DNA from: DATIJJ01 sp039936115
Lineage (GTDB): Bacteria > Pseudomonadota > Gammaproteobacteria > DSM-16500
Assembly: GCA_039936115.1 (NCBI GenBank)
Contig: JBDTIZ010000187.1
Span: 1-5,607, forward strand
DNA: 5,607 nucleotides
Direction: 5' to 3'
Both the position numbers and the translations under genes were made by a program. Positions 1 to 5,521 of the stretch are shown piece by piece; the stretch's first letter is position 1, and each line of letters starts with the position of its first letter. The notes under the pieces were generated by a model. It was not told where the DNA came from. It did no database searches and saw only the letters and a list, made by a program, of their open reading frames with translations.

Positions 1-118
1 GCAATTAGATAAAATAGCTGATAACATGAATAATACCCCAAGAAAATGCTTGGGTTACCTAACACCCACAGAAGTCTTTATGCAGCATCAAAAAGCCATC
101 TGTCGCACTCCACCGTAG
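1..118 (+). CDS. IS30-family transposase, C-terminal end (partial, runs off the left edge)
   Basis: Reading codons from base 2 gives 38 residues ending at a TAG stop at 116-118. They contain NNTPRKCLGYLTPTEVF, the typical C-terminal signature of IS30-family DDE transposases (N-x-R/P-R-K-x-LGY-x-TP-x-E-x-F), which cut and join DNA at the element's terminal repeats. Only this tail is present: the helix-turn-helix and the DDE residues lie outside the window, so it cannot be judged intact or broken. The right end of the element should lie shortly after the stop, near the inverted repeat at 132-165. The family assignment rests on the signature and is fairly secure. Confidence 0.88.
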   Translation, partial: QLDKIADNMNNTPRKCLGYLTPTEVFMQHQKAICRTPP

Positions 119-131
119 AACTCCCCACCTC

Positions 132-165
132 CTGCTTTTGTAACTCTTTGATTTTACAAAAGCAG
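132..165. repeat. Perfect 12-bp inverted repeat downstream of the IS30 transposase
   Basis: The arms CTGCTTTTGTAA (132-143) and TTACAAAAGCAG (154-165) are exact reverse complements around a 10-base spacer. It lies 13 bases after the transposase stop. It could be a hairpin that stops transcription leaving the IS, although only a broken T-rich stretch follows it, or it could be part of the IS right end. The left IS end is not in the window, so its terminal-repeat identity cannot be tested here. Confidence 0.6.
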
Positions 166-291
166 TATGATTATTTTATTAAAGGGTTATATGTATTATA
201 CTTCTTTTAATGTATTTAAATGATTAGTTAGAAAATATTAATAAATTATTGAGATAAAGCTTTCAAATCATCTTCCTCAAAATTCAACAAA

Positions 292-1671
292 TTAAAAATT
301 TTCAATGTCATGCGCAAGTAAGCGTCGATTAGCACGAAAATAAGTTAATGGCGATTGCTCGAATAAATCAGCTAATTTTTCCATATAGATACAGGCATAG
401 CGCTCCACTTGATATGCAAAATAACTTTCTTCAGCGCCTGCACGAAATACGCGTCCCCAATGAATATTATAAAAGTTTTTTTCTTCTTGTAAGAGTTTTG
501 TTATTTTTAAATCAAGTGTAGAGATTTCTTTTTGTATCTCTACAGTTTGTTTATTATATTCTCTCGATTTTTCCTCAATGCTTTGAGTATGCAAATCAAT
601 ATTTTTATGCTCCAATTCTTTTTTGATATTCATTGCTTCAAGAATTTGTTTCTCAATAGGATAGGCTTTGTTCTGTGATTCGATTTCTTCACTCAGCTCT
701 TCAACGACCAGTGCAGTACGCCAGTTACAATCTTTTTTCAATCTTAAAATATCACCATAAATGTGGTCGCCAACATATAAAATTTCGTCACCATTAATTT
801 GTAAATCTTCAGTGAATTTTCTAGCATTTCCACCTTGATATACCCCTGGAACAAAGGTTCCATATACATTTGTCATGGTGCCATCTATTGGATTTACTGC
901 TAGAAATTTTAAATTGTCATAAAAGAAACGAGGCTTGTTAGCAAGAGTAATTATAAACTCAAAGAGATCTTGCCAACTTTCGCCTTCTTTTAAAAAAGGA
1001 TTAATTGCATGTTTGAAGATTAGATCAGTGTAGGTATATTGTGAGTTCGTCAGTAGAAAAAACTTTTTACCATATCGAATAAAGCGCTTAATTCCTTCTA
1101 CGACTTCTTTTTCTTGTAAAACATAGTCTTCTATGTGCTTAGCGATATGCTCTTTCAGACTTCCATCTGCATGGACCTGATCTACAATACTTAAAACATC
1201 TGAAGCTATTCCACTGTAGGTAGGTAGCTCATTAGGCTTTTCTTCCTTGAGATCGATTAGCTGGCTATATAAAACGCAAAATGCGATTGAAAAAGAGGTG
1301 TCTATAGCAATGTAATTCGGATCTTTCAAATCAACGTAAATACTGCGATAAATTTCTTTTTGTTTAGCAAAACTAATTTCTTTAGTTCCGTGATAACTTT
1401 TTCGTATGGCAGCGAAACGGCTTAGTTTTAAAATATTGCCATTCTTGCTATCTACGATGAGACCTCGAATTGCATCAGAAAAATTGAACTGGAATTTTCT
1501 TAACTCCTCAGGATATTTTTTATCATTAATTAATTTTTCTATGACCATCTTATATACTAGCGTTTCAAAGTTTTTGATGTTGTAGCGTATTAAAGTATGA
1601 TCCATATCTAAACCAATATATTTGATTTTTTTTAGATTCAAAATGCGATTTACAAAAACTTTTTGGTTCAT
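292..1671 (-). CDS. HAD-superfamily purine 5'-nucleotidase, cN-II type (HAD-IG family)
   Basis: Predicted cytosolic enzyme that removes the 5' phosphate from nucleoside monophosphates. Family members prefer IMP/GMP, as human cN-II and a studied Legionella pneumophila homologue do. All HAD motifs are visible. Motif I is DMDHTL with nucleophile D22 and acid/base D24. Motif II is LLTNSQ with T208. Motif III is ANKPRFF with K246. Motif IV is YVGDHIYGDIL with D302 and D307. The bulky cap lies between motifs I and II. Residues about 340-400 are charged and probably coiled-coil. The C-terminal segment FRAGAEESYFAYQVERYA (409-426) resembles the cN-II core end. No signal peptide or membrane segment is seen. 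The ATG at 1671 has GAGG five bases upstream. The 459-residue length fits bacterial members. An open acidic tail in another frame follows the stop (see findings). Substrate preference is inferred. Confidence 0.92.
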   Translation of the reverse strand: MNQKVFVNRILNLKKIKYIGLDMDHTLIRYNIKNFETLVYKMVIEKLINDKKYPEELRKFQFNFSDAIRGLIVDSKNGNILKLSRFAAIRKSYHGTKEISFAKQKEIYRSIYVDLKDPNYIAIDTSFSIAFCVLYSQLIDLKEEKPNELPTYSGIASDVLSIVDQVHADGSLKEHIAKHIEDYVLQEKEVVEGIKRFIRYGKKFFLLTNSQYTYTDLIFKHAINPFLKEGESWQDLFEFIITLANKPRFFYDNLKFLAVNPIDGTMTNVYGTFVPGVYQGGNARKFTEDLQINGDEILYVGDHIYGDILRLKKDCNWRTALVVEELSEEIESQNKAYPIEKQILEAMNIKKELEHKNIDLHTQSIEEKSREYNKQTVEIQKEISTLDLKITKLLQEEKNFYNIHWGRVFRAGAEESYFAYQVERYACIYMEKLADLFEQSPLTYFRANRRLLAHDIENF

Positions 1672-1676
1672 ATTTT

Positions 1677-1680
1677 CCTC
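1677..1680 (-). promoter_or_regulatory. Ribosome binding site of the 5'-nucleotidase gene
   Basis: On the minus strand GAGG is followed by AAAAT and then the ATG, a 5-base spacing. This supports 1671 as the start. No convincing paired -35/-10 promoter was found between this gene and the upstream hydrolase-like gene. Confidence 0.6.
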
Positions 1681-1808
1681 AAATTCAAAGCTGCTTACGT
1701 CAGTAAATGGCTAATAGAGTTATCCTCTTAATCCTAAGGTTAACATAATAAAGCTCATTTTGAGTGAAAAAAATGGTTTTAATAGCTTATAGGAGAAGAG
1801 GGGAGTTT

Positions 1809-1830
1809 TATCCCGGGCGTGCCCGGGATA
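1809..1830. repeat. GC-rich 10-bp palindromic hairpin between the two minus-strand genes
   Basis: The arms TATCCCGGGC (1809-1818) and GCCCGGGATA (1821-1830) are exact reverse complements separated by only GT, so it would fold as a very stable hairpin. It starts four bases beyond the stop of the hydrolase-like gene. Neither strand has a T-run after the stem, so it is not a standard intrinsic terminator. It is better read as a REP-like element that could stabilise the 3' end or weaken read-through into the nucleotidase gene. Its GC content contrasts sharply with the AT-rich surroundings. Confidence 0.7.
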
Positions 1831-1834
1831 CATA

Positions 1835-2758
1835 TTACTTTTGGGCGGTTTCAGTTTTTGGTAAATCCGCTGCTTTCGTTTTATTATTTTTTAACACTTG
1901 AAATAAATTCTCATAAACATTATTCGCACTCCACACATACCAACCCGAAACGTTTTTAGCATCTTCAACCGCTCTAATTTCTTGTAATAAATATTTTTGT
2001 TTTTGTGCATTAGACGTCTTTTTAACAAAATGATAATTTGCAGCCTCAATGAATGCGTGCACTTTAAACGGAGTGTTATTATCAAATTGATGTGTTAGGG
2101 CATTTAATGAATTGTTGATGGTTTTGTAAGGTTCAGCAGAATATTTTTGATAAGGCCAAAAATGGGATGGATAAACCATAGGATTTACCCCATCCACGCT
2201 ATCCGCAAACATTTTGATATCTTGTCCAATATGCATCGAAGGGTAATAACTGACTTCACCAAAAATATCGATTTCCATTGGCACACCTTTGGCATTTATT
2301 TTTTCTTTAAACCATTTAATTATTTTATAAACGTCTTTGGCATGCTGTGGATTCGCAGGTTCTTTGGAGCTATAACGAATATAATCAAGTTGAATAGCGT
2401 CAGCGCCCGCTTTAATTGCATCATCGGCAAATTTTAATTTTTCTTCCCAATGTTCTTGCGAGTGAATTTGTTTAGCATTACCGCCATCAGAAAATACGAC
2501 AATACGCGTGACATTTTTTATACCGGCGGCTTTCACTTTGGCGATGGCAGGAGCGTAATGCTTGCTATAATATTCGTGATCGATGATGAAAGTATTAATG
2601 CCGGTTGCTTTTGATTCACGAATTAAATAATCTAATTTTTCCTTTTTTTCTAACATATACTGAGTTAAGTAAATCCCCTTATCCCATGCGTGAGCTGTGC
2701 TGAATGTGCCTAAAAGTACTAATGTGGGTAATATAACTTTAAAGGTTGATTTCCACAT
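1835..2758 (-). CDS. Exported putative glycoside hydrolase (DUF4015-like TIM barrel)
   Basis: Predicted Sec-exported protein of 307 residues. The N-terminus has a Lys, a hydrophobic stretch and an AHA site, with cleavage likely between residues 24 and 25. The mature part resembles the putative glycoside hydrolase family DUF4015 (PF13200), a TIM-barrel group. Matching blocks are KGIYLT (27-32), GADAIQLDYIRYS (118-130), EIDIFGE (162-168), DGVNPMVYPSHFWP (189-202) and GWYVWSANN (272-280). D125 in the QLDYIRY block and D164/E168 are candidate acidic active-site residues by position in the fold, not by proof. The last 20 residues are polar and probably flexible. The substrate is unknown, and no other polysaccharide gene is nearby. 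The start has AAGGA seven bases upstream. The protein may stay in the periplasm or be secreted further. Confidence 0.8.
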   Translation of the reverse strand: MWKSTFKVILPTLVLLGTFSTAHAWDKGIYLTQYMLEKKEKLDYLIRESKATGINTFIIDHEYYSKHYAPAIAKVKAAGIKNVTRIVVFSDGGNAKQIHSQEHWEEKLKFADDAIKAGADAIQLDYIRYSSKEPANPQHAKDVYKIIKWFKEKINAKGVPMEIDIFGEVSYYPSMHIGQDIKMFADSVDGVNPMVYPSHFWPYQKYSAEPYKTINNSLNALTHQFDNNTPFKVHAFIEAANYHFVKKTSNAQKQKYLLQEIRAVEDAKNVSGWYVWSANNVYENLFQVLKNNKTKAADLPKTETAQK

Positions 2759-2765
2759 ACTGACT

Positions 2766-2770
2766 TCCTT
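2766..2770 (-). promoter_or_regulatory. Ribosome binding site of the exported hydrolase-like gene
   Basis: AAGGA on the minus strand lies 7 bases before the ATG at 2758. This good Shine-Dalgarno match fixes the start directly ahead of the signal peptide. Confidence 0.7.
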
Positions 2771-2792
2771 TTATTGGTTCGCCATTAAGATC

Positions 2793-2798
2793 AGTATA
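2793..2798 (-). promoter_or_regulatory. Possible -10 element for the hydrolase-like gene
   Basis: On the minus strand TATACT matches five of six bases of TATAAT, about 35 bases before the ATG. No good -35 is seen at the normal distance. A TAGACA (5/6 to TTGACA) is present but 25 bases away, which is too far. This is a weak call. Confidence 0.3.
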
Positions 2799-3161
2799 TC
2801 CTAAATTTAAAGGCTTTTTTTGATGTCTATTATTACAAAGTTCGATCTTAAGCATCAAAATATGAACATAATGCCGATCTTTTAAAGTGGGGGAGTGAGA
2901 TAAGATTGAATCATTTAAATTAGCAAAGAGTCGAATAGCGAGTTATATTAATTTTAAAATTCAGCTATGTTTACGCTACATTTTGGGTTTACGTCTTTCA
3001 AATTCAATTTCAAATTTCTTAAATTACAGAACTAGTTAGGTTTTGATTTTATTTAAATTGTTCAAAAGAACTAAAAGTGCCCAAATAAAAGCATCTGTAT
3101 GATAAATAGTAACAATAATAAATTCTGAAGATAAATTAAACACAATTCGGCAGAATACTGA

Positions 3162-3167
3162 TACAAT
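3162..3167 (+). promoter_or_regulatory. Possible -10 element for the coiled-coil protein gene
   Basis: TACAAT matches five of six bases of TATAAT, 43 bases before the ATG. The hexamer 17 bases upstream (AACACA) matches TTGACA only at three positions. If this is a promoter, it is weak or depends on an activator. Confidence 0.3.
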
Positions 3168-3196
3168 GTGGCGCATTAGTAATCATCATCGTAGTT

Positions 3197-3200
3197 GAGG
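3197..3200 (+). promoter_or_regulatory. Ribosome binding site of the coiled-coil protein gene
   Basis: GAGG within TTGAGGTAA lies 10 bases before the ATG at 3211. The spacing is slightly long but usable. The next in-frame ATG (codon 6, at 3226) has no better site. Confidence 0.55.
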
Positions 3201-3210
3201 TAAATAATTC

Positions 3211-4107
3211 ATGAACGGTCGTCAAATGAAAAAGATTGGTACTAGCTGTTATCTTATCGCTACAGAGATAGGAGGTCTTCGTTCAGAAGATAAAGCAGAA
3301 ATAGCTATAATAGATGAACTTAATCGTATGAATATTGGGGCCGCTGGAACTGCAATAGAAGATGTGCTAGGAGATGCAGCAGACGATGCAAATAATGAAC
3401 TTATTCTTACAGAAGCGAAAAGCAATAGTTTCATCAAAAAAATAGAAGCTTTATATAATAAGATTGAAAAAGCATGCGATAAACTAAGTCCAGAGACAAA
3501 AACAGATCTTCAACCATTACTTGATGATCTATACACCAAATTGCACCCAAATGCACCCTGCCAGTCAATTATCGAGGACATTCAAGTTGATTCGAATGGC
3601 CGTCTTAGAAATGGCTTACAAATGCGCTTAAGTAACTTACTTGAGAAAATTTCTGGAATAAATCGATTTAAATCGTTACGGGAACAGGTAAGGGCATTCG
3701 ACATCAAATTGAAAAACTGTGGCCAAACAGAAGAGCTAAGTGTTTTGTCAGGAGAAGAGTTTCCTAAACTAGAAAGTGAGGTTTTTGAAGCTATATTTGC
3801 AAACTTCAAGAGTCGTTTAGACAGTCTTGAAAAAGAGTACCCAAAAAAACGCGACAAGATACTAGAAACACGGGCGGAGATTTTAGATATCCAAGAGAAA
3901 ATGCCATTTTACGGAAAGCCAACAGCTGGACAGATTTCTGATTTTCACGAACAAATAAAGCGATTACAACCTACCTTGCGATGGCCATTATTTAAAAGAC
4001 CATCACCCTCTTCATCGCCGTCACCGTCTCCCTCCTCATCTGTTAAAGACGATTTATCACCGTCATCTCCTGCTTCAAGTATGCAGCCAAGCACTCTCAG
4101 CAGTTAA
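3211..4107 (+). CDS. Unrecognised soluble coiled-coil protein with Ser/Pro-rich tail; candidate secreted effector
   Basis: I do not recognise this 298-residue protein. It has no signal peptide or membrane segment and is mostly charged and helical. Likely helices or coiled coils lie at about 25-110 (for example SFIKKIEALYNKIEKACDKL), 137-170 and 183-255 (for example FKSRLDSLEKEYPKKRDKIL). Three cysteines lie in the first 120 residues (C13, C89, C117) and one at C170. After RWPLFKR the composition changes abruptly: residues 264-298 are almost only Ser and Pro, with a small VKDDL insert. The C-terminus ends in STLSS, placing Leu at position -3. A polar tail with a hydrophobic residue at -3 or -4 is a loose feature of Dot/Icm type IV effectors, so an effector role is possible in a Legionella-like host. 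It is not shown, and there is no clear acidic E-block. The gene stands alone with its own ribosome site. Coding status looks good; function is unknown. Confidence 0.75.
   Translation: MNGRQMKKIGTSCYLIATEIGGLRSEDKAEIAIIDELNRMNIGAAGTAIEDVLGDAADDANNELILTEAKSNSFIKKIEALYNKIEKACDKLSPETKTDLQPLLDDLYTKLHPNAPCQSIIEDIQVDSNGRLRNGLQMRLSNLLEKISGINRFKSLREQVRAFDIKLKNCGQTEELSVLSGEEFPKLESEVFEAIFANFKSRLDSLEKEYPKKRDKILETRAEILDIQEKMPFYGKPTAGQISDFHEQIKRLQPTLRWPLFKRPSPSSSPSPSPSSSVKDDLSPSSPASSMQPSTLSS
4000..4104 (+). repeat. Low-complexity Ser/Pro-coding tract at the 3' end of the coiled-coil gene
   Basis: Codons 264-298 are dominated by TCx and CCx, giving a pyrimidine-rich coding strand with near-repeats of TCACCGTC (for example at the SPSP codons). 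It is richer in C than the rest of the gene. Such tracts can gain or lose codons by slippage, so tail length may vary between strains. The reading frame stays open to the TAA. Confidence 0.6.
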
Positions 4108-4126
4108 TGGTCACGTTTTTCCACAT

Positions 4127-4199
4127 TGTAGGGGCGAACCTGTGTGTTCGCCCTTGCTAAACTTCAAGCTAAAGCCGCTGAGCAAACACGTCCCTATAT
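4127..4199. repeat. REP/MITE-like imperfect inverted repeat between the coiled-coil and GGDEF genes
   Basis: The core is GGGCGAAC (4132-4139), a 6-base loop, and GTTCGCCC (4146-4153), extendable by A-T and G-T pairs at 4130-4131/4154-4155. Further right, AGCAAACACGTCCCTATA (4181-4198) resembles the reverse complement of the whole left part (TGTAGGGGCG...CCTTGCT) with two internal deletions. The unit therefore looks like two opposed copies, one decayed. It has no T-run and no ORF, which fits a small non-autonomous repeat better than a terminator. Confidence 0.55.
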
Positions 4200-4210
4200 T
4201 TGACCTAACT

Positions 4211-4238
4211 AAAAGGCAGTAGACTGAGCCGCTTTTTT
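4211..4238 (+). terminator. Possible weak intrinsic terminator ahead of the diguanylate cyclase
   Basis: AAAAGGC (4211-4217) can pair imperfectly with GCCGCTTTT (4228-4236), and a run of six T (4233-4238) overlaps the right arm. It is about 100 bases after the stop of the coiled-coil gene and ends 37 bases before the preferred start of the next gene. The stem has a bulge and is short, so the call is tentative. If real, it makes the two plus-strand genes separate units. Confidence 0.3.
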
Positions 4239-4263
4239 GTAATACTTTTGTAGTCACATGGAA

Positions 4264-4267
4264 AGGA
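4264..4267 (+). promoter_or_regulatory. Ribosome binding site deciding the diguanylate cyclase start
   Basis: AGGA (in AAAGGAAT) is 8 bases ahead of the ATG at 4276 but only two bases ahead of the ATG at 4270, and it lies inside the reading frame if 4258 is used. Nothing like a Shine-Dalgarno site precedes 4258. This favours the shorter protein, which lacks six residues (MERNMA). Confidence 0.5.
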
Positions 4268-4275
4268 ATATGGCA

Positions 4276-5310
4276 ATGAAGCTGATGAAACGCAAAACAA
4301 AGACACAAAAATTCACGTCTGAAAATATCCAAGATTTCTTTACTGAAATAGCCAAATTAATTACGAGTTCGCTCGAGATCAAAAAAATAACAGCTACCAT
4401 CATGGAGCAAGTCGAATTATTTTTTGAACCCAGCAACTGGAGTTTGTTGCGCGTTGATCCGGATACTCACGAATTGTTCTTTGTCATTGCAAAAGGCCTC
4501 GATATCGAACTCGTGAAAAACATTCGTTTAAAAGAAGGCGAAGGTATTGCAGGACAAGTCGTAGAAACTGGCAAATCGATTTTTGTCGAAGATGCGCAAA
4601 AAGATTTGCATTTTTCACAAAAAATTGACAAAGCATCAGGTTTTAAAACTAAATCTCTGATCGCTGTACCCATCATATTCCAAAAAGAAGTATTAGGTGT
4701 GATTGAGTTAATCAATACGTTTGAGGACACCAGCTTTACTGAACGCGATCTCAGGATTCTTGAGACAATTGCAGATTTTGCAGCGATTGCGTTAACCAAC
4801 GCAATTGCTTATGAACGTCTTTCATGGATTGCTAAACATGATCCATTGACGGGTCTTTATAATCGCAGTCGTTTAATACAACTGTTGAGCGAAAGTAACT
4901 TGGATGCCGAGCTTGATAGGCAGTCAGAAGATTCGCGCGCTATTATTGTAGGCGTGGATATAGATAAATTTAAAGAGGTCAATGACTATTATGGTCATCT
5001 CGTGGGCGATGATATTTTAGTAAATACAGCTCGATTGCTGCAGGCCATTTGTCGTGAAATGGATTTTGCATTTCGAATTGGTGGTGATGAATTCCTTCTT
5101 GTCTTATTAAATATACCATTGGAAGACGTTGCAACAACAATGGATCATTTAAATAAGCAACTTCTGACTGACTCACGTAAAATTGTACCAGCATCAGGTT
5201 TTTCTTTTGGAATTTCAATGGGTATGGAATCGGATTTACCAAATTTAATCAAAGAAGCGGATCGGCAAATGTATATCAATAAAGCGAAACGGAATGAAAA
5301 AATTCTTTAA
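4276..5310 (+). CDS. GAF-GGDEF diguanylate cyclase
   Basis: Predicted cytoplasmic sensor enzyme that makes cyclic di-GMP from two GTP. Numbering is from the upstream ATG at 4258. A GAF domain spans about 38-183 (LRLKEGEGIAGQVVETGKSI and SLIAVPI blocks), then a GGDEF domain about 190-350. The GGDEF domain carries DPLTGLYNR (195-203), DIDKFKEVNDYYGHLVGD (234-251) with metal-binding D234, and an intact active site RIGGDEF (273-279). The inhibitory I-site RxxD is present as R266-E-M-D269, five residues before GGDEF, so product feedback is expected. No membrane segment or EAL domain is seen. Three in-frame ATGs compete (4258, 4270, 4276). I chose 4276 because AGGA at 4264-4267 lies 8 bases before it, whereas the other two have no usable spacing. 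The GAF ligand is unknown. Confidence 0.93.
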   Translation: MKLMKRKTKTQKFTSENIQDFFTEIAKLITSSLEIKKITATIMEQVELFFEPSNWSLLRVDPDTHELFFVIAKGLDIELVKNIRLKEGEGIAGQVVETGKSIFVEDAQKDLHFSQKIDKASGFKTKSLIAVPIIFQKEVLGVIELINTFEDTSFTERDLRILETIADFAAIALTNAIAYERLSWIAKHDPLTGLYNRSRLIQLLSESNLDAELDRQSEDSRAIIVGVDIDKFKEVNDYYGHLVGDDILVNTARLLQAICREMDFAFRIGGDEFLLVLLNIPLEDVATTMDHLNKQLLTDSRKIVPASGFSFGISMGMESDLPNLIKEADRQMYINKAKRNEKIL

Positions 5311-5367
5311 GGTTTACCATCAAAAGTATCGAGATTATTTCATAAATTAAAACGGGAGCTAACGAGA

Positions 5368-5432
5368 AGCCTGTCATTTCCGCAAATGAATCTATCTAAT
5401 GAATTTCCCCCTTCGCGGGAATGACAGGGGCT
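5368..5432. repeat. REP-like inverted repeat downstream of the diguanylate cyclase
   Basis: The left arm CCTGTCATTTCCGC (5370-5383) matches the reverse complement of the right arm GCGGGAATGACAGG (5415-5428) at 13 of 14 positions, with AGC/GCT extending outside. The 31-base centre is AT-rich. The GTCATTCCCGC...GCGGGAATGAC motif is a form commonly seen as a dispersed repeat in proteobacterial genomes. It starts 58 bases after the cyclase stop and could act as a 3' stem, though no T-run follows. Confidence 0.65.
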
Positions 5433-5481
5433 ATTTGAACCCCGCATTGTTCGCGCACGCGACCGTCTCTGGCGACAAGCC
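5433..5481. other. Short GC-rich patch between the REP-like repeat and the IS256-type end
   Basis: This stretch is clearly richer in G+C than the flanking genes. It contains a small hairpin, GTTCGCG (5449-5455), CA, CGCGACC (5458-5464), with one mismatch. No ORF or RNA gene is recognised. It may be an older repeat remnant or flank brought in with the element. Confidence 0.4.
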
Positions 5482-5507
5482 GAGTATGAAAAATATTTTG
5501 TGTAAAC
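5482..5507. repeat. Probable terminal inverted repeat (transposase 3' side) of the IS256-family element
   Basis: On the minus strand, shortly after the transposase stop, the sequence GTTTACACAAAATATTTTT leads to a terminus near CATACTC. A GTTTACACAAAAT block just past the transposase stop is characteristic of IS256-family ends. The exact outer base is uncertain by a few positions because the other end and the target duplication are outside the window. Confidence 0.6.
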
Positions 5508-5521
5508 GGCCGTCTCATTGA

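Larger units (their letters stand above)
2759..3210. other. 452-base AT-rich intergenic region between divergent genes
   Basis: This separates the minus-strand hydrolase-like gene from the plus-strand coiled-coil gene and should hold both promoters. No credible small ORF with a ribosome site was found on either strand. It contains a 12-base-period duplication of TTTCAAATT (2996-3004 and 3008-3016) and several A/T runs. Apart from the -10 candidates and ribosome sites listed separately, nothing recognisable was seen. Confidence 0.7.

Noticed and set aside
2147..2437. 96-codon plus-strand frame opposite the hydrolase-like gene
   Set aside because: It lies wholly inside a well-supported gene on the other strand and its translation looks like a mirror of that gene, with no family resemblance.
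2811..2823. T-rich run GGCTTTTTTTGA as a plus-strand terminator
   Set aside because: There is no stem of useful length before it and no plus-strand gene upstream to terminate.
2785..2851. 8-bp inverted repeat TTAAGATC / GATCTTAA upstream of the hydrolase-like gene
   Set aside because: The arms are 51 bases apart in AT-rich DNA and contain self-palindromic parts; chance is the simplest explanation.
3249..3857. Open reading frames on the minus strand opposite the coiled-coil gene
   Set aside because: They are Ser-rich shadows without ribosome sites, opposite a frame with coherent helical coding character.
4200..4205. TTGACC as a -35 for the diguanylate cyclase
   Set aside because: No acceptable -10 lies 16-18 bases downstream; the nearest candidates are at 14 bases or fit poorly.
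5428..5450. GGGGTTCAAAT on the minus strand resembling a tRNA T-arm
   Set aside because: The matching stem is wrong (nine-base loop with CCCC), and no acceptor, D or anticodon arm could be drawn around it.
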